A program made the translations under genes and the position numbers. Below, piece after piece: positions 33,941 through 41,644 of a stretch of DNA of 48,495 bases (its first letter is position 1; each line of letters opens with the position of its first letter). Origin of the DNA: an uncultured Oscillospiraceae bacterium (GTDB lineage: Bacteria; Bacillota; Clostridia; Oscillospirales; Ruminococcaceae); the NCBI GenBank assembly GCA_949743955.1, contig CATJVQ010000018.1:1-48495 (forward strand), read 5' to 3'. Below the pieces are notes generated by a model, which worked only from the letters and a program-made list of their open reading frames with translations, did no database searches and was not told where the DNA came from.

Positions 33941-35008
33941 ATGAATCATGACATCAATGTCAAAAAGATGCGGCTGAACTGTTTCCGCCAGTCCAAGGTT
34001 CCCGGCGAGTTCATGCTCCAGATGCGTGTCCCCGGCGGCATGGTGGACGCCAAGTATCTGTCTGTCATCCAGCACATCGCTGAAACCTGGGGCGACGGTA
34101 ATTTCCACTTTGGCACCCGCCAGACCTTCGATATCACCGGCATCAAGTATGAAAATATCCCCGCCGTCAACGAATATCTGGAAACCTATATCCGCGAAGT
34201 GGACGAGGAGCTTTGTGAGGTTGACATGAACATGGTCGCCCATGAGCCCCATCCGTGGGATCCCAAATCCGGTTATCCCACCATCGGCGCTCGGAACATC
34301 AGCGGCTGTGTCGGCAACTATCACTGCATCTGCGGCAATATCAATACCTTTGAGCTGGCCCGGAAGCTGGAAAATATCATCTTCCCCAGCCACTACCACA
34401 TCAAGATCAATATCTCCGGCTGCCCGAACGACTGCAACAAGGCGCATCTGTGCGACTTTGGCATCATCGGCGTGTCTAAGATGACTTATCACGCCGAGCG
34501 CTGCATCGGGTGCGGGGCCTGTGTGAGAGCCTGTGAGCACGGAGCCACGCGGGTGCTGTCCCTCAATGAGGGTATTGCCAAGATCGATAAGGATCCCTGC
34601 TGCTGTGTCGGCTGCGGCGAGTGTGTAAGAGCCTGCCCCACCAGCGCATGGACTCGGGGTGAGAAGCCTCTGTACCGGGTTATTTTGGGCGGCCGTACCG
34701 GCCGTCAGACCCCTCGGACGGGCAAGATGTTCCTAAACTGGGCGAGTGAGGACGTGATCGTGGGCGTGCTGAAGAACTGGCAGAAGTTCTCCGCCTGGGT
34801 AATGAACTACAAGCCCGAGTATCTCCACGGCGGTCATTTGATCGACCGCGCCGGATACAAGAAGTTCAAGGAGCTCATTCTGGAGGGTGTGGAGCTGAAT
34901 CCCGAGTGCATGGTGGCAGAGGATATCTTCTGGCACGAGACCGAGTACCGCTCCAACTTCAATGTCAAGCCCATTGAGATGCACCACACCGCTGGACCTC
35001 AGGCATAA
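33941..35008 (+). CDS. asrC: anaerobic sulfite reductase subunit C, siroheme catalytic subunit
   Basis: This 355-residue subunit carries siroheme and iron-sulfur clusters and reduces sulfite by six electrons to sulfide. The nitrite/sulfite reductase ferredoxin-like half-domain is at the N-terminus (VPGEFMLQMRVPGGMVDAKYL, FHFGTRQTFDITGI). The siroheme/4Fe-4S cysteines lie in ISGCVGNYHCICGN and ISGCPNDCNKAHLCDFG. Two further 4Fe-4S motifs are CIGCGACVRACEHGA and CVGCGECVRACPTSA. GAAAGGAGCGCATGAACG precedes the ATG. The two siroheme genes downstream would supply its cofactor. Confidence 0.96.
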   Translation: MNHDINVKKMRLNCFRQSKVPGEFMLQMRVPGGMVDAKYLSVIQHIAETWGDGNFHFGTRQTFDITGIKYENIPAVNEYLETYIREVDEELCEVDMNMVAHEPHPWDPKSGYPTIGARNISGCVGNYHCICGNINTFELARKLENIIFPSHYHIKINISGCPNDCNKAHLCDFGIIGVSKMTYHAERCIGCGACVRACEHGATRVLSLNEGIAKIDKDPCCCVGCGECVRACPTSAWTRGEKPLYRVILGGRTGRQTPRTGKMFLNWASEDVIVGVLKNWQKFSAWVMNYKPEYLHGGHLIDRAGYKKFKELILEGVELNPECMVAEDIFWHETEYRSNFNVKPIEMHHTAGPQA

Positions 35009-35085
35009 TTCATTTTCCCTGTTAGACTGGAACGGGCGCTCCGGGAAAGGCCGGGGCGCTCGTTTTTTGAATGGAGGAGGACGTG

Positions 35086-36030
35086 ATGAAACGATTGATT
35101 CTGGCCTTGGCGGCGGTATTGATTTTGATGTCCGGCTGTGCCGCTCCAAAAACCTCGGGAAGTACCGCTCCAAAGGAAGAAAAGATCTCGTTTACCGACG
35201 ATTTGGGCCGGGAACTGGAGCTCTCTCCGCCCGCTCGGGTGGCCGCCCTGATCGGCAGCTTTGCGGATGTGTGGTGCCTGGCCGGAGGGAAAGACACTCT
35301 GGTGGCCGCCGCTGGGGACGCCTGGACCTCCTTTGATCTGGATTTGGACAATACTGTAGCCGATCTGGGGGCTGTCAAGGAACCCAATCTGGAGGTGTTG
35401 TTAGCCGCGCAGCCCGATCTGGTGATTGGCAGCATCTCCACCGCCGCTGATTTGGAGCTGGAACCCACCCTGAATCAGGCGGGTATTCCGGTGGCCTACT
35501 TCGATGTGGACAGCTTTGAGGACTACCTGCGGATGCTGGAGATCTGCACCCGCCTGACCGGGAAGCCGGAGAATTACACCTCCTATGGCGAAAATGTAGC
35601 CGGGCAGGTAAAGGCTGCTATCGCCCGGCAGGACGGCAGCGCGCCCCGGGTGCTCTGCATGCGGGCGACCGGATCGTCCTGCAAAGCCAAGGGCAGCGAG
35701 GGAACGGTGCTGGGCGAGATGCTGGCCGCGCTGGGCTGTGTCAATATTGCCGATAGAAACGGTGCTCTTCTGGAGGATCTGAGCCTGGAAGCGATTCTGG
35801 ACGCCGACCCGGATTATATCTTTGTGGCGCTCCAGGGTGCGGATCCCGCCAAGGCCATGGCCACGCTGGAGGCAGGATTACTCTCCAACCCCGCCTGGGA
35901 GACGTTGACCGCCGTAAAGGAGGGGAGGTTCCACACGATGGAACACGCCCTTTATAATTTGAAACCGAACGCTCGCTGGGGAGAAGCCTATGAAAAGCTG
36001 GCGGACATTCTGTACCCGCAGAGTGAGTAG
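35086..36030 (+). CDS. FecB/BtuF-type ABC solute-binding lipoprotein
   Basis: This 314-residue lipoprotein has the signal and lipobox RLILALAAVLILMSGC and belongs to the helical-backbone metal/siderophore/B12 receptor family. Marks are KISFTDDLGRELELSPPARVAALIGSFADVW, GAVKEPNLEVLLAAQPDLVIGS, ALGCVNIAD and DADPDYIFVALQG. I start at ATG 35086 behind GGAGGAGGACGTG; an in-frame ATG at 35071 lies within that ribosome binding site. The substrate could be iron chelate, heme or corrinoid. Its place between asrC and the siroheme genes suggests iron or tetrapyrrole supply to the sulfite reductase, which is inference. Confidence 0.88.
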   Translation: MKRLILALAAVLILMSGCAAPKTSGSTAPKEEKISFTDDLGRELELSPPARVAALIGSFADVWCLAGGKDTLVAAAGDAWTSFDLDLDNTVADLGAVKEPNLEVLLAAQPDLVIGSISTAADLELEPTLNQAGIPVAYFDVDSFEDYLRMLEICTRLTGKPENYTSYGENVAGQVKAAIARQDGSAPRVLCMRATGSSCKAKGSEGTVLGEMLAALGCVNIADRNGALLEDLSLEAILDADPDYIFVALQGADPAKAMATLEAGLLSNPAWETLTAVKEGRFHTMEHALYNLKPNARWGEAYEKLADILYPQSE

Positions 36031-37009
36031 GCGGCTGATTTGGGCGGCGTTGAGCGTGCTGCTCCTTCTGAGTGCTGCCCTGAGCCTGTGTCTGGGGGCG
36101 GTTCCTATCAGTCTGGGAGACACGCTGGCTGCCTTGCTCGGGCGGATACAGGGCCCTCAGGCGCACATCGTTCTCTATTCCCGGCTGCCCAGAACCTGCG
36201 GCTGCCTGCTGGCGGGAATGGCTTTGGCTTCCTCGGGAGCGGTGATCCAGGGGGTGCTGGGCAATCCTATGGCCGCGCCTAATATCATCGGGGTCAATGC
36301 GGGGGCCGGCCTTATAGTGGCTCTGTCGGGGGTGATTGCTCCCGCGGCGGTTGCCGTCACGCCTCTGGCTGCCTTTTTGGGGGCGCTGGCGGGGGTCATG
36401 CTGGTACTGTTCATCGCGGAGCGGACCGGGGCTTCCAAACTCACTCTGATTCTGGCAGGAATGGCTGTGTCCGCTATCTTTTCGGCCGGGATCGACGCTG
36501 TAGTGACCTTTGTCCCCGATGCTCTGCTGGGGTATTCAGACTTCCGCATCGGAAGTCTGGCGGGCCTCACGATGGCCAGGCTGGCTCCAGCGGCCGGGAT
36601 CATCCTGCTCGCATTCGTTTTAGTACTGTCTCTGGCAGGGGAGATGGATGTGCTGATGCTGGGGCGGGATGTGTCCCAGAGTCTGGGCCTGCGGGTGAAA
36701 CCCATGCGGCTGCTTCTGCTGGCGCTGGCCGCCGCTCTGGCCGGAGCGGCAGTGAGTTTCTGCGGCCTGCTCGGATTCGTGGGGCTGATCGTCCCCCACA
36801 TCATGCGCCGGCTGGTGGGGGCAGAAAGCCGGGGGCTGATCCTGGGATCCGCTCTGGGAGGGGCAGTCATGCTCACCGGCTGTGATCTGCTCAGCCGGAT
36901 ACTGTTCGCCCCGTATGAGCTGCCGGTGGGGATCATGCTGTCCTTTCTGGGGGGGCCCTTCTTTATCTTCCTGCTGCTCAGGCAGAGAGGGGGGCGCATC
37001 CATGATTGA
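35990..37009 (+). CDS. FecCD/BtuC-family ABC permease
   Basis: This 339-residue permease has about ten hydrophobic helices (LIWAALSVLLLLSAALSLCLGAV, VALSGVIAPAAVAVTPLAAFLGALAGVMLVLFI, LLLLALAAALAGAAVSFCGLLGFVGLIVPHIMRRLVG). The last motif, GFVGLIVPHIMRRLVG, is diagnostic of the family. The ATG at 35990 has GGGGAG six bases upstream but lies inside the preceding gene by 41 bp. A GTG at 36023, giving 328 residues, is an alternative start. The RLPRTCGCLLAGMALASSGAVIQGVLGNPMAAPNIIG region lines the channel. It overlaps the ATPase gene by eight bases, so the three transporter genes are translationally coupled. Confidence 0.93.
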   Translation: MKSWRTFCTRRVSRRLIWAALSVLLLLSAALSLCLGAVPISLGDTLAALLGRIQGPQAHIVLYSRLPRTCGCLLAGMALASSGAVIQGVLGNPMAAPNIIGVNAGAGLIVALSGVIAPAAVAVTPLAAFLGALAGVMLVLFIAERTGASKLTLILAGMAVSAIFSAGIDAVVTFVPDALLGYSDFRIGSLAGLTMARLAPAAGIILLAFVLVLSLAGEMDVLMLGRDVSQSLGLRVKPMRLLLLALAAALAGAAVSFCGLLGFVGLIVPHIMRRLVGAESRGLILGSALGGAVMLTGCDLLSRILFAPYELPVGIMLSFLGGPFFIFLLLRQRGGRIHD

Positions 37010-37757
37010 GTTGAGGGATCTGTCCGCGGGATATGGCCGTCAGGCAGTGGTGCATGGGGTATCAATGATGCTGGAGCCGGGAAAGGTGATCGCCCTGTTG
37101 GGCCCCAACGGCTGCGGAAAGAGTACCCTGCTCAGGACAGTGCTGTCCCTCCAGCCCAGACTGGGCGGAGAAGTTTTGGTGGACGGTGTGCCCGCGGAGC
37201 GCTTGACTCCCCGGCAGCTGGCCCAAAAGATGACTTATCTGGCCCAGTCCCGAAACACCCCCAACATCACCGCCCGGCATATGGTGCTTCATGGGCGCTT
37301 TCCCTACCTGTCCTATCCCCGCCGGTATCGGGCGGAGGACTATGAGATGGTGGAAAAAGCCCTGCGGTGGGCGGGGGCGGAGAACTTTGCCCACCGTTTC
37401 ATGGAGGAACTGAGCGGCGGCCAGCGCCAGAAGGTGTATCTGGCCATGGCGCTGGCTCAGGATACGCAGACCATCCTCATGGATGAACCCACCACCTTTC
37501 TGGATGTGGCTCACCAGCTGGAGGTTATGGCCATTGCCCGCCGTCTGGCCGAAGAGGGCAGAGCTGTGCTGATGGTGCTTCACGATTTGTGCCTGGCCCT
37601 GCGCTGGGCGGATGAGGCAGCTGTCCTGATCGACGGCAGCATGGCTTTTTGGGGAACACCGGAGGACGCTTTCGAGGCGGGGATACTGGATCGGGCGTTT
37701 GGTATCCGGCTTGCCCGGGTTATGACGGAGAACGGCTGGCAATATTACTATGGATAG
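37002..37757 (+). CDS. FecE/BtuD-type ABC ATPase
   Basis: This 251-residue nucleotide-binding subunit has Walker A GPNGCGKST, Q-loop LAQSRN, signature LSGGQRQKVYLAMALAQ, Walker B TILMDEPTTFLD and switch His in VLMVLHDL. The start ATG 37002 overlaps the end of the permease gene. The frame extends upstream but only as a shadow of that gene. With the binding protein and permease it completes a metal-chelate or tetrapyrrole importer, the only complete ABC transporter in the window. Confidence 0.95.
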   Translation: MIELRDLSAGYGRQAVVHGVSMMLEPGKVIALLGPNGCGKSTLLRTVLSLQPRLGGEVLVDGVPAERLTPRQLAQKMTYLAQSRNTPNITARHMVLHGRFPYLSYPRRYRAEDYEMVEKALRWAGAENFAHRFMEELSGGQRQKVYLAMALAQDTQTILMDEPTTFLDVAHQLEVMAIARRLAEEGRAVLMVLHDLCLALRWADEAAVLIDGSMAFWGTPEDAFEAGILDRAFGIRLARVMTENGWQYYYG

Positions 37758-37769
37758 GGAGGAAAAGGC

Positions 37770-38405
37770 ATGGCATATTTCCCGTTTTTTGTGGAGCTGG
37801 CGGGACAGAAGGGGCTGATTGTGGGCGGTTCGGCGGTGGCGCTGCGGAAGATTCAGAAGTTGCTGCCCTTTGGCCCTGTCCTGACAGTGTGCGCGCCGGA
37901 CATTTCCCCGGAGATCCGGAAGATTCCCGGTCTTCGGCTTCTGTGCCAGCCCTTTGTCCCGGAGCTTTTGGAGGATACGGCCTTTGCCATCGCCGCGACG
38001 GACGATCCGGACCTGAACCACCGTGTCGCCCGGTTTTGCGGGGAGCGGAAGATCCCAGTGAATGTGGTGGACGACCGGGACTACTGTTCCTTCCTGTTTC
38101 CGGCTCTGGTCAAGCGGGGAAGCCTGTGCGTGGGCATCTCCACCGGCGGAGCCAGCCCTACCGGAGCGGCGTATTGGAGAGAGCGGATTAACGCAATGGT
38201 TCCGGAGGGGTTCGGAGCGCTGCTGGAACAGTTGGATGCTCTCCGGGAACGGGTGAAAGCGGAGCTGCCCGATGGGAAGCGCCGGAGCCGGCTGTTTGCG
38301 GAGCTGTTCGCTGCCGGTATGGAGCGGGGCGGTCCGCTGCCGCCGGAGGAGGCGGAAATAATTCTGCGCCGGTTTGGGGAAGGAGGAGACGACGGTGGAG
38401 CGTGA
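37770..38405 (+). CDS. precorrin-2 dehydrogenase / sirohydrochlorin ferrochelatase-like protein
   Basis: This 211-residue protein matches the N-terminal domains of CysG and Met8p/SirC. It oxidises precorrin-2 to sirohydrochlorin with NAD and in some members inserts iron. The Rossmann motif is FFVELAGQKGLIVGGSAVALRKIQKLLPFG, followed by AIAATDDPDLNHRVARFCGERKIPVNVVDDRDYCSFLFPALVKRGSLCVGISTGGASP. The last shows the dimer and substrate region with the expected Asp/His/Ser pattern. AGGGAGGAAAAGGC precedes ATG 37770. It overlaps the next gene by 11 bases. Together they convert uroporphyrinogen III to sirohydrochlorin for the AsrC siroheme. Confidence 0.93.
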   Translation: MAYFPFFVELAGQKGLIVGGSAVALRKIQKLLPFGPVLTVCAPDISPEIRKIPGLRLLCQPFVPELLEDTAFAIAATDDPDLNHRVARFCGERKIPVNVVDDRDYCSFLFPALVKRGSLCVGISTGGASPTGAAYWRERINAMVPEGFGALLEQLDALRERVKAELPDGKRRSRLFAELFAAGMERGGPLPPEEAEIILRRFGEGGDDGGA

Positions 38406-39885
38406 GGGCAGGGTTTATCTGGTAGGCGCGGGCTGCGGAAGAGCAGAACTCATCACCGTGCGGGGACTGGAACTGCTGCGGCGGTGTGATGTGGCGGTCT
38501 ATGACGACTTGATCGATCCGGCGCTGCTGAGGGAAGTTCCTGGCGATGCGGAAATCGTCTACATGGGCAAGCGGCAGGGGAAACACCACGCCAGTCAGGA
38601 GGAAATCTGCGCCCGCCTCATCCAGTATGCCCGGATGGGAAAGATGGTGGTGCGGCTTAAGGGCGGTGATCCCTTCCTCTTTGGCCGGGGCGGCGAGGAG
38701 ATGGCAGCCCTCCGTGAGGCGGGCGTTCCCTGCCAGGAGGTCCCCGGCATCACCTCCGCTCTGGCGATTCCGGCTATGGCGGGCATACCGGTGACCCACC
38801 GAGGGGTGAGCCGGAGTGTCCACATTGTCACTGCCCACACGGCGGACAGTCCGGACGGACTGCCGGAATATCTGGACAGCCTAGCTTCTCTGCCCGGGAC
38901 ACTGGTATTCCTTATGGGCCTGTCCCAGCTGGAGGAAATTTCACGCCGTCTGATAGCGGCAGGCAAACCGGGGGATACGCCGGCCGCCGTTTTGTCCGGC
39001 GGCAATGCGCCATATCCTGCCACTGTTCGGGGGACACTGGGGGATATCGCCGTCCGGACCCGCGAGGCGGGGGTACAGCCGCCGGCAGTCATTGTGGTGG
39101 GCGCGGTAGCGGGACTGGAGCTCACTGCCACCATTCCTGCCCCTCTGGCGGGGATTATGGTGGGACTTTCCGGCTCAGAAGCCATGACAGACAAGCTGCG
39201 CCGGGTATTGGAGCCCCTGGGTGCCAGGACATTTGCGGCCCAGCGGTCGGCGCTCCGGGCGTTGCCGCTCTCTATGGAGATAGCCTCCCTGTGCGATGGT
39301 ACACCTCGATACTTAGTGTTCACTAGCGCTAACGGTGTAAGGGAATTCTTCCGGCGGCTGAAGGCGGAGCGGGTGGATCTGCGCCGCTTGGCGGCCTGCC
39401 GGTTCGCTGTCATCGGCGCGGCTACCGGAGAGGCTCTGGCGGATTATGGATTTCAGGCTGATCTGCGGCCCGAAACGTACACTACGGCCGATCTGGCTCA
39501 GGTTCTGCTGTCTGCCGTTCCGCCCCAGGAAGAAATCTGCCTGCTGCGTTCCCGGCAGGGATCTAAAGAACTGTTCCAAACGCTGGCGGCGGCTCGGAAC
39601 GTGCGGGATATCCACCTGTATGACGCCGTTTCCTTACCTCTGGCGGCGGATGACGCGGTATGGCTGGAGCGGGCGGACTATCTGGTGTTCACCAGCGCGG
39701 GTGGGGTGAACATGTTCATGGAGCAGCACAGCGGTATTCCGGAAAGGATTAAATGTGTCTGCATCGGGGAGGTGACAGCCGCCGCTCTGGCGCGGTACTG
39801 GGATGGAGCGCCCATCCTAGCCCGGGATACCTGTGTGGAGGGGATTGCGGTCGCCATTGTGAAGGATGCCGGTCTGTCGGCGTAA
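38395..39885 (+). CDS. cobA-hemD: fused uroporphyrinogen-III C-methyltransferase / uroporphyrinogen-III synthase (CobA-HemD)
   Basis: The 496-residue protein has two domains. The first (about 1-245) is SUMT, which methylates uroporphyrinogen III twice to precorrin-2: VYLVGAGCGRAELITVRGLELL, VVRLKGGDPFLFGRGGEEMAALREAGVPCQEVPGITSALAIPAMAGIPVTHRGVS. The second (about 250-496) is HemD, which closes and flips the fourth ring of hydroxymethylbilane: LVFTSANGVREFFRRL, CRFAVIGAATGEALADYGFQ, YLVFTSAGGVNMFMEQ, CVCIGEVTAAALARYW. GTG 38395 follows GGAGGAGACGACG. The fusion is common in Clostridia. It ends the sulfur operon at a strong terminator. Confidence 0.95.
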   Translation: MEREGRVYLVGAGCGRAELITVRGLELLRRCDVAVYDDLIDPALLREVPGDAEIVYMGKRQGKHHASQEEICARLIQYARMGKMVVRLKGGDPFLFGRGGEEMAALREAGVPCQEVPGITSALAIPAMAGIPVTHRGVSRSVHIVTAHTADSPDGLPEYLDSLASLPGTLVFLMGLSQLEEISRRLIAAGKPGDTPAAVLSGGNAPYPATVRGTLGDIAVRTREAGVQPPAVIVVGAVAGLELTATIPAPLAGIMVGLSGSEAMTDKLRRVLEPLGARTFAAQRSALRALPLSMEIASLCDGTPRYLVFTSANGVREFFRRLKAERVDLRRLAACRFAVIGAATGEALADYGFQADLRPETYTTADLAQVLLSAVPPQEEICLLRSRQGSKELFQTLAAARNVRDIHLYDAVSLPLAADDAVWLERADYLVFTSAGGVNMFMEQHSGIPERIKCVCIGEVTAAALARYWDGAPILARDTCVEGIAVAIVKDAGLSA

Positions 39886-39917
39886 TGTCTACTGTCAGCA
39901 AAAAGGATATAGCTTGG

Positions 39918-39959
39918 AAAACAGGAACTCTCTGGAAAAACCAGGGGGTTCCTGTTTTT
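39918..39959 (+). terminator. terminator of the sulfite reductase/siroheme operon
   Basis: AAAACAGGAAC (39918-39928) pairs with GTTCCTGTTTT (39948-39958), with an inner CTGG/CCAG pair and AAAAA loop, followed by T. Confidence 0.85.
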
Positions 39960-39978
39960 GGATAGAGACGGTTGGGAC

Positions 39979-40006
39979 TTGACAAATGAGATAGAAGCCT
40001 TATAAT
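39979..40006 (+). promoter_or_regulatory. consensus promoter for the SDR/GntR/transketolase genes
   Basis: TTGACA (39979-39984), a 16-bp spacer and TATAAT (40001-40006). Transcription should start close to 40013, next to a candidate operator. Confidence 0.85.
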
Positions 40007-40018
40007 AGAAATATAAGT

Positions 40019-40027
40019 TGTAATACA
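40019..40027 (+). promoter_or_regulatory. candidate GntR operator, copy 1 (TGTAATACA)
   Basis: TTGTAATACAG fits the FadR-type GntR pattern TNGTNNNACNA at all but the last position and lies just after the expected start of transcription, where a repressor would block initiation. The same TGTAATACA occurs at 44495 and 45733. Confidence 0.55.
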
Positions 40028-40082
40028 GGTAGTCAACTAATCACTATCTGCTTTTCAGGTGGCGGAAAGGGGAGGCACAACG

Positions 40083-40892
40083 GTGGCAATCGGAGAGAAC
40101 TTGGAGAAATTATTTTCGCTGAAGGGTAAGGTTATCCTGTTGACCGGCGCGGCAGGCGGTATTGGCGAGGTGTTGGCCAGGGGCTTGGCGGGTGCGGGCG
40201 GCGAGCTGGCTCTGTGTGACATTGCGTTGGAAAAGCTGAAAAAGCTGGCAGAGGATATCGGCACGGCGGGGGATTCTGCCCGGCCGTATGAGCTGGACGT
40301 GACGGACCGGGGATCCATCAAAGCCTGTGTAGACACGGTGATCCGCGATTATGGTCGGATTGACGTTCTGATCAATTGTGCCGGAATCAATAAGCGCGAA
40401 GGGATCCTCGATGTGGAAGAGGAAACCTACGACAGGATTATGAACATCAATCTCAAAGGGCTCTACTTCCTTTCACAGGAGGTGGCGATGCACATGATGG
40501 AGCAGCACAGCGGCAATATCATCAACATGGCTTCCCACAACTCGGTGGGGATGCTCGGCGGATGCAGTGTATATGGCGCGACCAAGAGCGCTGTTACCGC
40601 GCTGACCCGCTCGATGGCGGTGGAATGGGCGCAGTATGGCATCCGGGCGAACGCTCTGGCTCCGGGGCATATCCTCACTCCGCTCACCACAGTGACCTGG
40701 GAGCATCCTCAGCGCAGCCAGTATCTGAAGGAGAGGATTGCGATGCAGCGCCCCGGCTCTCCGGAAGAACTGGTGGGCGTTGCCGTGATGCTGGCGTCCG
40801 ACGCCTCCAGCTATATGTCAGGCATGATGATCCATGTGGACGGCGGCTGCCTTGCAGGCGGGACACCATGGCCCTATGACACGAAGTATTAA
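40083..40892 (+). CDS. short-chain dehydrogenase/reductase, gluconate 5-dehydrogenase-like
   Basis: This 269-residue classical SDR has the cofactor motif TGAAGGIG (21-28), NCAGI, and catalytic Ser151, Tyr164 and Lys168 (YGATK). The N-terminus LEKLFSLKGKVILLTGAAGGIG resembles gluconate 5-dehydrogenase and 2-deoxygluconate 3-dehydrogenase, which act on sugar acids. Asp46 after the second strand (LALCDIA) suggests NAD rather than NADP. I chose GTG 40083 behind GGGGAGGCACAACG. It is the first gene after the operator-bearing promoter, followed by its probable regulator. A role in oxidising a sugar acid or polyol is likely; the exact substrate cannot be read. Confidence 0.9.
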   Translation: MAIGENLEKLFSLKGKVILLTGAAGGIGEVLARGLAGAGGELALCDIALEKLKKLAEDIGTAGDSARPYELDVTDRGSIKACVDTVIRDYGRIDVLINCAGINKREGILDVEEETYDRIMNINLKGLYFLSQEVAMHMMEQHSGNIINMASHNSVGMLGGCSVYGATKSAVTALTRSMAVEWAQYGIRANALAPGHILTPLTTVTWEHPQRSQYLKERIAMQRPGSPEELVGVAVMLASDASSYMSGMMIHVDGGCLAGGTPWPYDTKY

Positions 40893-40933
40893 CGATTCTG
40901 CGGCGGCAGAGCCCGAAGGAGAGGAGGAGTACG

Positions 40934-41644
40934 GTGGGGATTCAGCCGGTAAAACGGGTCAAAATCAGCGAGCAGGTTTTTGAGCAGCTCAAACAGATGC
41001 TGATTGAGGGGGAATGGACTCAGGGCCAGAAGCTCCCTTCCGAAAACGAGCTCGCTCAAGGGTTTGGCGTCAGCCGGGTTACGGTGCGCCAGGCGCTGCA
41101 GAAGCTCACGGTCCTGGGGCTAATCGAGACACGGCTGGGCGAAGGCTCCTTTGTCTGTGAGCTGCGCCCGGGGGTGCAGGTCAATGGGATGATTCCTGCC
41201 GCCTACCTCGGAGAGAATTCGTTGAGTCAGGTGCTGGAGTTCCGGCAGGTGATGGATGTAAAAACAGCCGAGCTGGCCGCCCAGCGCGCGACTGAACAGG
41301 ATTTGGCCGAGCTCGAGCGGATCTATCAGGAGATGGTGGACAGCAAGGATGACATCCGCCGCTTTGCACAGGCGGATTTGGATTTCCACCTCTATTTGGC
41401 CCGCGCTACCCATAATCCGCTGATCCTGGAGGCGAACAGCATTGTGCGGGATGTGCTGAGCGCTACGATGGACCAGATTGTCACAAAAGCGGGGAACAGG
41501 GCGGGGCTTTACTACCACCGCAAGCTGTTGGATGCGGTTTCCCGGCACGATGGGCAGGAATGCGGCCGGGTGATGCAGGAACATGTGGATCATAACTACG
41601 AACTGTTATCGCCTCAAACGGGGCGGAAGGGGGAAGAGGAATGA
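40934..41644 (+). CDS. GntR-family regulator, FadR/FCD subfamily
   Basis: This 236-residue regulator has a winged helix at residues 5-72 (VKISEQVFEQLKQMLIEGEWTQGQKLPSENELAQGFGVSRVTVRQALQKLTVLGLIETRLGEGSFV) and an all-helical FCD effector domain. The domain's metal-ligand pattern is visible as DLDFHLYLARATHNP and the later HRKLLDAVSRHDG and MQEHVDHNY. Effectors of this subfamily are typically carboxylic acids or sugar acids. GTG 40934 follows GAGGAGGAGTACG, and the stop overlaps the next start (ATGA). It probably represses its own operon through TGTAATACA sites at 40019, 44495 and 45733. Confidence 0.93.
   Translation: MGIQPVKRVKISEQVFEQLKQMLIEGEWTQGQKLPSENELAQGFGVSRVTVRQALQKLTVLGLIETRLGEGSFVCELRPGVQVNGMIPAAYLGENSLSQVLEFRQVMDVKTAELAAQRATEQDLAELERIYQEMVDSKDDIRRFAQADLDFHLYLARATHNPLILEANSIVRDVLSATMDQIVTKAGNRAGLYYHRKLLDAVSRHDGQECGRVMQEHVDHNYELLSPQTGRKGEEE

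Noticed and set aside
33167-34540. 457-codon minus-strand frame across asrB and asrC
   Set aside because: It lies fully antisense to two certain genes; its His/Asp/Val-rich composition is typical of antisense frames.
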